This document shows positions 24,356-35,884 of a stretch of DNA of 64,000 nt, one piece after another; position 1 is the stretch's first letter; each line of letters opens with the position of its first letter. The stretch is from positions 150,672 to 214,671 of the forward strand of contig NW_004190863.1 in assembly GCF_000224145.3 (NCBI RefSeq). The letters run 5' to 3'. This DNA is from Ciona intestinalis. Taxonomy: Eukaryota > Chordata > Ascidiacea > Phlebobranchia > Cionidae. The position numbers and the translations under genes are program-made. Under the pieces are notes generated by a model, which was given only the letters and a program-made list of their open reading frames with translations, was not told the origin of the DNA and did not search any database.

Positions 24356-24503
24356 GGTTATTCGTAGCCGATGAATTTAGAATCGAGATCAACACAGTGC
24401 ACTAGTTGAGTATCGCGTGAAATTTCAGTCATATAAGTTATACGACAGGCTACTGAAATAAAGAGAGTCTGTTACACATTTGGCTTGTATGTTTATACGA
24501 CAA

Positions 24504-24628
24504 TATATAGTAAAGAGTCGTAGGGAAACGGTTTTATAATTCTTTGAATGGTATTTGTTTACTACCAAATGGGACGAGAAAATTAAATGAAAAGGTGTCT
24601 CATCTTTCCCCACCCTTCTATATTGTAT
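24504..24628. repeat. Family-1 element, right half, upstream of SoxB2
   Basis: Begins inside the core (AGAGTCGTAGGGAAACGG) and ends TCATCTTTCCCCACCCTTCT. The left terminal repeat is reduced to AATATATAGTA. Confidence 0.62.
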
Positions 24629-26137
24629 GTAACATGAAACCAAATAAGTCTGAAAAGTCCTTATTTTGCTTTTTACGTTATCTTTTGACCCAAAAATACT
24701 CGTCTGATTTGGTTAAAACTCAAAAACGCACTTTACACGAAACCGCACCGATGTATCTCCTCATGCGAGAAGATAAGAAATACACGAACTAGGATTACAA
24801 GGTTTTTCTGTTACGAAAATGAAATACCACAGAAAAATCGTTAAACGTCTATTCCAAACTAAGTTGACGTATAAAATTCATACACCTGTTTACTGATCTT
24901 TTTCTGTTAATAAACAAACAAGTGAAATCTAAAAAAATAACTGGTGCTTTTTAGCGACCTAGTCAGTTGTGCTGTAAATTGTGTCTGACGCAACAAAGAC
25001 CTTTTCCACTCCTTTATTTCGTAACAATGCTCGAACTATCGCGTGCAGTGGTTTCGCATTGAAACTGGCCATTATTTCTGTCTTCCGTCCGTTTTTCTAA
25101 TTTCGACGTTGCCTTTCTCACTCGGGATATTGTTTCTCACAACGCTTCGCGCGGCGCGATCGTTGACGATACAAAATTGCGGAAAGCGCAATTGTTACGA
25201 ACAATGGCGACGCTGGTGCGAGTGAAAGGACGATTAGAGCGCGGGTTCTATTATACTGGTGTACTAAGCGTATTCCATTGTTCATATGCGAGAGAGACTA
25301 ATCACTGAAACAATTTATCGTCACTCTCTCGCCCGAAAGCGATTTGTTCATTTAATTTGCGCGGTTTGAGCTCGGTAGTTTGTATAAGCTTGGAATTGTG
25401 CTGCCGCTGCAAGGTCCATATGTCTTGTTTGGCTGTTTACCTCCACTTTAAGATAGTGGGTCCAAAAGGGGCCTGGCCTTAATGCTTGAGTGCTCTCTTA
25501 AACGCATGTGTTGACGGTTACGTTTAACAGCGTTTGTCTTTCACTGGTGCGTCCCCGCTGTTTGTCACGCAACAAAGGGGGGCGTCACGTGACAACAAAA
25601 ACATGAAAACAGTTCGACTGCGCGGAATTTTCGACCAAATTTAGACTTTCAAAAAACTGCTGAACGTGGGTGTCACCAGATTAGTGGAGAGTGCTGAGCA
25701 CAATTTTAAAGATTAAAACGAAAGAGAGAGCTGAGAACACTGTACGCTCTACATATGACTTAAAAAAATCCGAATATTTTACTTCGCTTAAAATTGTTTG
25801 TGTTTGTTTGAAACGACTGAATTTGATGCTTAAAATCAACAAAAAATTGATTAAATTTTGATTAACGTTTTAAAAAATGTTTTTTTTTTAAAAACATTTG
25901 TGTTACAGTTATCATAAAAAAACGACTTTACCGAATTAAAAGACGACCGTAAAGGCCATTTCCCTTTCGTCAGAAAACGTCACACAGCTAGCCTACTTTA
26001 TATTACTCAATGATACCATCTAGCGACGACATGGTTGAACATGTGAACCAGACATTGCTTTATGACGTCACTTGCGTGTGTGGCTGATTCGTCGAATTTG
26101 TTTTTTGTTGATTGATTAACAAGCATTTGCCGATAAT
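24629..26137. other. SoxB2 upstream region without a gene
   Basis: No coding exon found. It contains a CATTGTTCATATGC string at 25276-25289 that combines a Sox-like and an octamer-like half. Otherwise AT-rich, with repeat-free stretches suited to cis-regulation. Confidence 0.4.
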
Positions 26138-26340
26138 ACAGTACGTTGGGGTACGATGAGACACCTTTTAATGCTGTTTTTTTTCGTCCGATTTGGTGGT
26201 AAACAAAGAACATTTAAAGAATTATTATAAAACCGTATCCTCATGATTCACATAGACCGTTGTTAAATGTTTAAAACACGATCAGGATATTTGGATATTT
26301 TGAGCTAAAAGTATCCCGACTTCCCCTGCCCTACTATATA
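26138..26340. repeat. Family-1 inverted-repeat element
   Basis: Opens ACGTTGGGGTACGATGAGAC and closes CCGACTTCCCCTGCCCTACT. A further degraded copy with a tail (CCCATATTCCTCACCCTACC) follows at about 26341-26588. Confidence 0.72.
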
Positions 26341-26857
26341 CAACGTACGGTGGGATACCTTCAGCCAAAGTTAGTATAGACGTTGCCTTCAGCACATAAT
26401 ATCCCATACTATACCTCATAACTATCTTGTGTTTGACAAATAACTCCTATAAAGTTGTAAGGATGCGTTTACGTAATTCCTAATGAGACGAGAACACAGA
26501 ATGAGCACACGAGCCATCTTTTCTCTAAATTTCTCTACGTACTTACCCGGCTAGAAAAGCTGTCCCATATTCCTCACCCTACCATATATACCTGACTAAA
26601 AAATAATTTAAAAATCAGATAATAAGTTTTATTCGCACTATTCGCACCTGCAATGAAATAAACCAAACACTTCAAAAAACGTGCAGAAAAAAACGTGACT
26701 AAGAAGACATTGAAACGAACACGGGTATTTCCGCAACAGAATTGCACACGGTGTGACATTACAGGATGATAGAGAGCGATTGTGACGTCATAATGATACG
26801 ACAACACACATATTCATTACGTTGACCTATCACGCAGGGTCGGAAGACGTAAAAGTA

Positions 26858-27017
26858 CAATGGGGTAAGATGGATACCTTTAGCACATAATGTCCCAGAT
26901 TTCATATTGATAAACAAGAGTCGTAAGGATACTATTTTACAATTCTTTAAATGTTCTTTGTTTACTACCAAATGGGACAATAAAATAAAATGTACCATCT
27001 TACCCAACCTAGTATAA
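26858..27017. repeat. Family-1 inverted-repeat element
   Basis: Opens ACAATGGGGTAAGATGGATA and closes ACCATCTTACCCAACCTAGT. It has an internal deletion of the TTTAAACAATTAACAAC segment. Confidence 0.7.
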
Positions 27018-27370
27018 ATAAAAGATTTGGCCTCAATAAAAAGATTTAGGTTTAAAAAAACATCGTATTATATTTCATGAGTATTTTGTTCAAGATTGTG
27101 TAAAGGGAAAAAAAAGACAAAACTTTCGCAAATAACAAACAAACAAAAAAAATAATGCAAAAAAACGTACTTCTAAACCTCTTATTTTTCGATAATTGTC
27201 ACATTTCAAGGAACAAAGTAAGTCACTACTGATACCAGTTGTACAAAAAAAGGCACTCAATATATACAACATATTGCACTTTTTCTGGGGACAAACGGTC
27301 ATCTAATATATGAAAAACCACCTATACCTTTTACATGCATTAAAGAGAATGCTTAAAAGTTAATAAGGAT

Positions 27371-27550
27371 TATAGTAGGGTGGGGGAAAATGGGACACCT
27401 TTAGCACATAATATCCAAATATCATGATCATGTTTTAAACAATAAACAACGGTATATTATAATTCCTCGAATGTTTTTTTGTTGACTACTAAATGGGATG
27501 AAAAAATATAATAAAGGTGTCTCATCTTTCCCACCGTACTGTATATATAT
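27371..27550. repeat. Family-1 inverted-repeat element 3' of EDEM1
   Basis: Opens TATAGTAGGGTGGGGGAAAA and closes CATCTTTCCCACCGTACTGT, with TATATATA next to the right end. It lies about 340 bp past the EDEM1 stop. Confidence 0.76.
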
Positions 27551-27892
27551 AGTTTAATTCCAGGATTCGAAATATGTTTCAGCAGTACTGTTGTATAAGA
27601 TGCCAACAAGCATGTATGAGACTCACTAACACCATTGATAGGTAGATTACTTTGGTAGGGTTTGAACAAAATTCTTCAACAAAATGATAAGGTTTTTGAG
27701 AGGGCGGTTTTAGTTTTTGGAACAATTTCAAGTCAATGGGACGATATATGGGTCTGTGGAAAAAAGGATATACATGATAATATCCAAAATTAATTAAAAA
27801 TTTATTTAAAAAAACATTTCAACTATGCTAATATTTACTTACTCATATTTAGTGGTTGTGTTGTAACAGTGACCATTTATCCCCACGTTATG

Positions 27893-30800
27893 TCACGTGA
27901 CCCCTCCCACCATCTCATGCACTTGACGAAGGTAGTCACGACGCAGTGGGAGCGAAAATCTGCGTTCCAGTGGAATGAATTCACATTGCCGCTGTGGTGT
28001 AGGAAGGTTTATGATGAAAAAAAAGAAAAGCAGAATACTGTGTTATAATAACTGTTGTGAATGAATGTAACTTTATTATAATTTAAAAAAAAAATGATCC
28101 ACAAAGTTAGGGCACAAGGTATATAAAACAGAACACCCTTGTTATGCTGACTGTTTTTTTCTAGCCACACAAGGATAAATAAATTGTTTATGACTATGTA
28201 GTAAAGGTAACTTGTAAACAGGCACGAGATATGTGAAATAGAACACTTGTGTTATAACGACTGTCGTTTTTCGGCTATGGGAGAAGATAAAACAAATTAC
28301 TGTTGGAAACTTGTATGCAGGCATGAGGTGTATGAAACAGAACGATGTGTTATAAAGACTGACTTTACCCTACCACTCAAAAATAAATAAGTTACGTTCA
28401 TTCATACAACTAACACAAATACACAATCAATTACAAATCACACCAGAACACTGACTTTGGACTTAGAAGTTGTTTTATTGCCAGTTGTTCCTGCATAACA
28501 GAAGTCGAAGTCAGACTCCCAAGGTTTCTTTAGATTGACAGGAAGCAAATGACCTTCTGTGGTGAAGACACTCAGCATACCACTGCTTTTGTGAAGTGGG
28601 TTTTCAAAATCGAATAACTGCAAAGTACCAAGAAAAATTGAAAAAAAAAAAATTGAAAAAAAAAATAAAAAAAAACTGTATGTCTAATGTCTATATTACT
28701 ATATATATTAAGAAGATTTTAAAAACATATCATAGCCTGCTTTTATATGCTTCTGTGTCCTTGGGCAAGCCAGCAATTGCTCCAACCCAGGTCCCTTATG
28801 GGTTGTCTAAATTGTCAGCCACACTTTTAAAAATAATTAAAAAATCCGCACCAAAAAAAAACATACATAGTAACTCATAAGCGGACACAAGGTGTATAAA
28901 ACAGAACACCCGTGGTGTAACGACTGCCATTGGCCTGCTACGCGAAGATAAATAAGTAACATACATGGTAACTTAAAAGCGGACACGAGGTGTATGAAAC
29001 AGGACACTTGTGTTCATGTTATAACAACTATAATTGCCATGCAATGATAAATAAGATACTTTTAACAAAATAACTTACCAGGTAAAGATACTTGCACGTT
29101 TCACTGAGGAAGAAAGATTCCATTCTGTCCTCTTGCGTCTTGTCGAGCACATTGTGCAGCGAGGCGTAACCACATTCAGTTTTGGCGTGTCGCTCGAGCG
29201 AATCAAGTATCTCACGGCCCACGTTGAGGTAGAAAGGATTTTTTGTGGCCTGGGGTTGAATTTATTGTTTGAATACGAATGAATGTAATTTCATTCTTGA
29301 GTTTGTGTACTTACTTCCAAGTTGTAAGTTACAAGAAAGGTCCTTGTCTAAAGGCTTTTAAGCCCAGATTTGGCCAATCATCCCAACACCCACAAAAACA
29401 CAAGTAGTAACTTACATAAGAAAATTTAAATACTAATAGCTTTACCTACACAAAAACCAGCGGTTCGTATTAAATAATGAACCTGGTAAGTGACAGACAT
29501 AACTAGAATAAAAAACACCACACATGATCTTTATGTATATAGTAGTGGGGGGGGGGGATAGGACACCTTTTCATTCTAATTTCTTGACCTGTTTGGTAGT
29601 AAACAAAGAAAATGCAAAGAATTATAAAACCGTCCTCACGACTCCCATAGACCGTTGGTAATTGTTTAAAACACAATCAAGATATTTGGATATTATGTGC
29701 TAAAGATGTCTATCTTTCCCCACCCTACTATATCTATATATTTATATGAAATACGGTCTCTCTTACCCTGTAAAGTAGATAAGTGCTCTCTATAAACTCA
29801 GGTCGAAGTGGATAGAACCTTACATCTGGAGCTTTTAATCTCCAGTTATAACGCTCAGGTAATGCCTCGTAACGCTTCCATATTGCATAGTACAACGCAT
29901 GGCAACATATAGCTTCCTCTATATCGCCATTAAGAACCTATACACAAAGACAGGAAATACAGAAATGATTTGATTGTCATAACGCCAGACTATATTAATA
30001 GTGTTAATTACATAGTGGTGTATTCTACTATTATTAAGTTTGTCTAATAAAAAAGTTTTGAATGGCCTAATCTGTTTCGTTTTAAAAAAATTTATTGGTA
30101 TTTTTAGATCACAATTTCTATCTATAACTTAAAATTTTTAATTGTTTTGAATGACTGCAATTTATTTACCCACGCTTAGCTGAGCGAAAAACAGTCGTGA
30201 GTCGTTACAACACAGGTTTTCTGTTTCATACACCTTATGCCGACTTACAAGTTACTATGTAAGTAACTTAAGAGTGAATTTTTTGGTCGGTATAGCTCAA
30301 AATTTTGACAACCCATCAGTGGCCACTGGGTTGTAGCAATTGCTGTTAAGTGTTTTGCCTTAAAACACATACACATACAAATCACAATGGTAGCAGTGCA
30401 GGCATTGAGTTGAACACATAACCTTCTTGTGGATAATTTTATAAATTTAATAATCAACCTACATACCAATAATCCAGGTAGGAATGCTTGCAATGAATCC
30501 ACCCACGTGTTGATCATCATTCCATTTGATAAATCAACATTTACATAAATAGGGGGGTCGCCTGAACCACTGTTGCAATGCTTACGTCTGCAAAGAAAAT
30601 CCGAATGAATTATTGTACAGGGTTTTCGGAAGTTCACTGTGTACTGTTGAGATGTTTTTTTTAAGACATTCAGCAACACTCTTCAAAATAAGTTTGTTTA
30701 TAATGTTTTTTAGCCAAGTACTTCATGCAGCTTTGTGGACATTGCAATCTTTTGTTGCTACTTTTAATCAGTTATAATACAAGTTGTTCGGAAAGTCACT

Positions 30801-33741
30801 GTGTACTGTACTGATAATTTAAAAAAAAATATATTTTTGTCAAAGCAGCATATCATAGCTGTAGTATAGTATTACATACAATTTTTTTTATAATTAAAAA
30901 TTCCATTATAAACAAAGAGCAAATTGTGACTTACCCTCGCCTCAGATGTTCTTTGATGCTTTGTAACGCTTCATCGAACACATCAAGGTCTCTTTTCTCT
31001 CCAAATAAAATGTAAGCCTATCAATAACAGACCATTTAAATTATGGACCTTATATTGACTTTATATTTTAATCGACTTCATATAAAAAACTTATTTTAAG
31101 GTGTTCCATCTTCCCCCTTCTACTAAATAGTATTTTAGAATATCTTAAATCAAATATCCAAACCTGATTATATCCAAAATACAATTTTGTGCATTTATAT
31201 GTGTAAGGTTCTGAGTTAAGGATCACTTATTTATCATGTTAGAATATCTTGAATTAAATATTTAAATTCAGTAAGATCATTAGTTCCATTCATTTAATCT
31301 TTCCTACCTTTAACAAATATTCAAGATATGAATCTAACCCAGCCCCTACACCACTTTGTTTTCCCATCCACTCTCCTGTTACAACATCTATAGCAACACC
31401 TGTGTGTGGAATCGACATTTTTAATATTTCATGAGGAAAAAAATTGCATCGGTACCAAAAAATTTATTAAAATTAAAAATTACCAAAGTCAAATGTTTTA
31501 TCAGAAAAAAATTGAGATTAAAAAAAAAAATTGAGATTAAAAAATAGCAAAATCATAAATATTTTGACAAGCCTGAAATAAAATATAGATACCTTAGACA
31601 AAAAAACATTTCCAGTACACTGAGTACAGCCACACCGGAATTAGACACTAGACTATACACACACATTAAATACACATATCTATGTCATATACAATGTTAT
31701 ATTTATATTCGTATTATTTTACCAAGCAATCCTGTATCTGAGTTTTTTCTCATCCAAAGTTCATGCATTGCGCGGCGTGCCACATTTTCAAACGTGGGAT
31801 CGCCAATTAATCGACTGAGGGTTCCAAACTCGAGCAGAAGTGATCCTGCACCAGCTGTAGCAGTGTGTGTGATTGTTGAATTAGGAAGACCGTGACGTAA
31901 ATTAACCTGTATAGTAAACTGGTATCAATGTAAAGAACATTTAGGGAAATAGTACCAGATCTTCACGACTCCCATATAGACCGTTGTTAATTGTTTAAAA
32001 CATGATCAGGTTATTTGTATATTTTGTGCTAAAGGTGTCCCATCTTTCCCGACAGTATTATACATTATTTTTGTCCAAATAAACTTTCTGAGTCATACAT
32101 TATTTTCGTACTAATAAATGCTCACAGATTTATGAGATCAGGTCACCGGCCGTCACCCATTTAAAAAGATTGTATTTACCTACCCTTGGATATGGGATTC
32201 CAGATTTTGTGTTTTCAAAAGCTGGAAGTAACCGCACAGCAAGATCATGAGCAAGGGAGAGGAGTTCACCATTATAATCATGAGGGCGCATGTCTCCAAA
32301 TGGTTGGAGAGGATCAGATATTATAAGGTGGGCAGATAATAAGGAACCTAGAACTCTGGACAGAAATGTTTACTTTGTATTTCAAAAACTTAATTTTGAT
32401 AATATAAGACAAATGTGTGCAACTTTTATTACAGAAGGGCCAAGTGTAAATTACTGGGTGAACCTGCGGACCATACGTTTATTAAACATAGGCTTGCATT
32501 AACCAATAATAGTTTTATTTTATCTTTGATCTAATGATATTAAAAGGGAGTTATCTACTTGCAGAAAAGTTAAGACTCATAAATTTCTGAAGAATACTGC
32601 TATATAAATTTATTGTCACAATAAATAATTTTTTTTAAAATATGCAGCTGGCTTTGCAGGCCGCACAACTTTTCTTTGGGGACCGCATGTTGCACACCCC
32701 TGCTATAAATTACTTCGAAAGAAAAGTCAGGCGACTTATGCAACTTGCAAGACTCAATTTCTAAAATTAATATTTTCAACTTAACATAGATAAACGAAAT
32801 ACCTGATGTTGGTTTCAAAAACCTGAACCGTTGAATCAAGATCAAATGAAACTTGGTTTAAAACAACTTCAACTGCGTGTTTGAATTCGCTGGAGTTACC
32901 CATGATCTGAATGATTTGGAATTCTTTTTTAATACAACTGACAATTCAGACACCCTGTAAGTGGCCACTGGGTTGGAGTAATTGTCGCAAAGCAAAGTGT
33001 CTTGCCCAAAGACACATATGCTCTTTTAAATATCAATTTTCCACTTACGGCAATCGTGTCCAGTGAGTCAATAAGTGTAAGAGAAAAATTACCCAAGACA
33101 TCGTTGATGTTCAAATTCAATCTAAAACGAAAATTTGATTTTAAAGATTTTATTTACATGGTCGAATATCACTGGGAACATGTATGATGACAGACGAAAT
33201 ATTGTCTGTTAAAGTCATTTTCTTAAGCATTAACTCTACATAAGGCATAAAACATAAATATATTTTTGTCAAAACTTTCGAAACCATAATCTAAAGTTAA
33301 GTTAGTTAACTTTACAAAAAGTGGAAAATGAAAGAATATTTTGGCCAAATAAATAAACAAAAAATTTAATCGGACAAAAATATCAAAGTAAATTTTTGTT
33401 CGTTTAAGAATATTTTTGTCAAAATAAGTAAATACTCACGGATTCATGAGATCAGGTCCCCGGCCACAGCAAGCAATCGGGTTTAGTTCATCTTGGGGAA
33501 AAGCATACTTCATATAGTTGTCATATCCAAAGTAGAACATGTTCCGAGCGTCTTCTTTTGCTTCAAGGCGTTTTGACTCCGGAAAATGGAGGTACCTCTC
33601 CCCATAATAGTTTTGCCAGAATTCAGATTGAAAAATTGTTTTTTCATCACTTTTATTGTTGAGAAAAGATGGGAATCCAACTGGTATGAGACACATAAAA
33701 ATGTGGGCAACCGTAATTAGCCCAAAGGAAGTTCTGAACAT
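27893..33741 (-). CDS. EDEM1: ER degradation-enhancing alpha-mannosidase-like protein 1 (12 exons, 581 aa)
   Basis: ER luminal GH47-family protein that trims or recognises mannoses on misfolded glycoproteins for ER-associated degradation. Exons (minus): 33440-33741, 33049-33121, 32803-32906, 32184-32355, 31723-31906, 31308-31399, 30935-31017, 30467-30587, 29767-29937, 29079-29249, 28444-28617, 27893-27991; phases close exactly. The N-terminus ([18 protein letters not shown]) is a signal peptide or anchor. The GH47 barrel includes [101 protein letters not shown] and TTEGH, including the family acidic residues. The tail RRFSLPL and HEMVGG match human EDEM1, not EDEM2/3. The exon 11 donor before TGTGATT is my choice; a second in-frame GT lies 12 bases upstream. 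Shorter than human (657 aa), mainly at the N-terminus. Confidence 0.94.
28735..28960 (+). repeat. SINE-like repeat in EDEM1 intron 10
   Basis: Shared segments are TGTGTCCTTGGGCAAG, CCCTTATGGGTTGTCTAAAT, CACAAGGTGTATAAAACAGA and CTACGCGAAGATAAATAAGT. Further tail-only fragments follow at about 28975-29055 and precede at 28105-28400, so the family is piled up here. Confidence 0.62.
29536..29736. repeat. Family-1 inverted-repeat element in EDEM1 intron 9
   Basis: Opens TATATAGTAGTGG with a run of G's and closes TATCTTTCCCCACCCTACTA. It lies about 30 bp 3' of the exon 9 donor. Confidence 0.77.
30175..30420 (-). repeat. SINE-like repeat in EDEM1 intron 8
   Basis: Reverse-oriented copy: CCACGCTTAGCTGAGCG, TTTCATACACCTTATGCCG, then CATCAGTGGCCACTGGGTTG and ACAATGGTAGCAGTGCAGGC. 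It ends about 45 bp from the exon 8 donor. Confidence 0.6.
30605..30825. repeat. Dispersed repeat also found at 48755-48960 (opposite orientation)
   Basis: Contains GTTCACTGTGTACTGT, GCCAAGTACTTCATGCAG, GTGGACATTGCAATCTTTTG and TTGTTCGGAAAGTCACTGTG. The reverse complement of each recurs near 48755-48960 in the XDH-like gene. It begins about 20 bp upstream of the EDEM1 exon 8 acceptor. Confidence 0.7.
31953..32062. repeat. Family-1 element, right half, in EDEM1 intron 4
   Basis: Keeps CTTCACGACTCCCATATAGA through CATGATCAGG to CCCATCTTTCCCGACAGTAT. The left terminal repeat is missing. Confidence 0.65.
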
Positions 33742-35360
33742 AATTGGTTTATTGGTGCCAAGGCAGGGGTGCAGTACATTTTCCCTTGGCCCTTGCTAGG
33801 GAAATAAAAGTTTAAAATTTCATCACAGCCCCTGAAAACAAGTTTTATTTATTAAGGAAAGCAAAAGTCTTACATTTTAAGAAACAAAATGAAATCGCGT
33901 GCATTTCTAGAAACCTTCCGCTACAAGTTGTTGATACCCGTTAAAAGAAGAGTAAATAAACCACAGTTTAACAATATCTAAACAGAAACGAGCTCACAGA
34001 ACAATGATCAAAATGTAAACTAAAACATCGCATCGTCATCATTTACTGGCTAATTTACATATAGACAAGAGAGCAGAGCACTAAAGAAAGGGCATGTATA
34101 TTACGTTCGCATTGAGAAATTTAACGTAAACGCGTTATATACATCATTCATGAATCTCACTTCTCGATTTAAACTGCAGAAGTGTGAGATGGTCATGTCA
34201 TATAATAACATATATTGACGTATCTTTCTAAATTGCGCCTTTGTAAACATGCTGCTTTGTTAAAGATATTCTGTCTTGTCAAGCACGTATGCCGGGAAGA
34301 GTTTCCTTTTGACAGTAAAGCTAAACCTTTTTTAGTTTGTTGTATAAATTAAGCTACGATCGGGCAAAAGCTTACTTGACGGCCAGGCAAGGGCTCGTCA
34401 GAGCCCGCCATGAGCTTAGACTGACCTCGAGGTCTCAGTGGCAATAGAGGCGCTAGTTGGGTAGTCCTCGTTATCGTTTTTGTGTTAAGGCGAATAGGAA
34501 TTATATACCAGACAGAATCACGTGACAGCAGTGTGACGTCATGCGATTAAATAGAAGCGATTTGAACCTGTCAGCGGCTGAACGGGATATCATTAACCTC
34601 GTTCAACAGTGGGTTTGTTTTCATGAGAATAGCCTCCCATAGAATAAGCGGTATCCGCAGTGTTGACATTGAATAATGAAGTATTGTGGTTGGGTAATGT
34701 GACGTCAGCGTCGAGTTGCAACAATACCTCATTTCGGCAATGAGAAATTTAGAAGTAGGTCTCATGTAACTGAATAATTTGTTGAAACTCGACGCCTACA
34801 ATATATAAAAACGATAAAGATAAGATAATGAACGCGGGGCAAATAAAAGGCGAACTACAAGCGAAGTAAAATACACATGACGCAAAAAATACAAAGAAAG
34901 AACACAAACAAAAATTAGGTTGGGTTGGGTCAGCGATATTATGCTCCGTAGCTCGGAGCGACTCAAGTTGTGGACTTTCATTGGGTAAAACACAGGTGCG
35001 CGTATTGAAGTTGCTCGTGCGATAATAATACGGACATTGGATCACTTATTGCTGTGAGCCCGGCAACGCCGGCAGAATAAGTCGGCGATTGTGGCCCAGG
35101 TCGCCCTGCGAGAGTTTATGTTAGACACCAGTTACGCACACCTGATATTTGTCCGTGCTGCTTTACCTTGACTTGTGATCAGCGTTGACACAGACCGGAA
35201 AGTTGTGTAGACTGTGGAGGATGCTGCTTGTCCTCGATCATATAACCTTACAGCATTCTTCCACAAGATAAATCGTATCCGCAGTGTTGACATTGATTGG
35301 ATTAATGAAGTATTGTGGTTGGGTAATGTGACGTTACTTTAAGCGTCGAGTTGCAACACG
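33742..35360. other. EDEM1 upstream region, no supported gene
   Basis: Contains the EDEM1 promoter (no clear TATA) and a 6-bp-stem hairpin GGGCTCGTCAGAGCCC at 34391-34406. A roughly 90-bp sequence at 34641-34733 recurs at 35267-35360. Small open frames at 34571-35045 have no recognisable product. Confidence 0.45.
34641..34733 (+). repeat. Local duplicate, copy 1 (partner 35267-35360)
   Basis: Shared segments are GTATCCGCAGTGTTGACATT, TAATGAAGTATTGTGGTTGG and GCGTCGAGTTGCAACA. The partner carries an insertion of about 6 bp after GACATTGA and an altered stretch after GTGACGT. Confidence 0.8.
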
Positions 35361-35884
35361 TTATTCAATCGTTTTAGTATTGAGCACGTAAGTGGGCATA
35401 TAGATTTATTTTCGGCAAAAACAGTTCTTGTTCATTGAAATTGATTTTTTGAAATGGTTTGTTTTTAGCCAAGCTTAATTGAACGTGGCAAAAAATGAAC
35501 TAATGAAATAAGAATTTTAATCAGTTTCACCGGGAGCAACAAAATATACAAATCAACTGCGTTTTAGGTTTTAATTTATTGGTAATGCATTTAAATATAA
35601 CGAGAATACCATTATAGCAGTGTTATTCAATCGTTTTAGTATTGAGCACGTAAGTGGGCATATAGATTTATTTTCGGCAAAAACAGTTCTTGTTCATTGT
35701 AATTGATTTTTTGAAATGGTTTGTTTTTAGCCAAGCTTAATTGAACGTGGCAAAAAATGAACTAATGAAATTAGAATTTTAATCGGTTTCACCGGGAGCA
35801 ACAAAATATACAAATCAACTGCGTTTTAGGTTTTAATTTATTGGTAATGCATTTAAATATAACGAGAATACCATTATAGCAGTA
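35361..35884 (+). repeat. 262-bp tandem duplication (two copies)
   Basis: Copy 1 is 35361-35622 and copy 2 is 35623-35884. Both start TTATTCAATCGTTTTAGTAT and end near ACCATTATAGCAGT. By eye I count only three differences (A/T near 35436, A/T near 35508, A/G near 35520), about 99% identity, so the duplication is recent or being homogenised. A diverged relative of its first part (GAGCACGTAAGT) appears twice near 38910-38975. Confidence 0.92.

Noticed and set aside
28444-28623. EDEM1 ending at the stop just after exon 11
   Set aside because: Reading through the donor gives a stop two codons later, but splicing to 27893-27991 yields a tail clearly matching the EDEM1 C-terminus.
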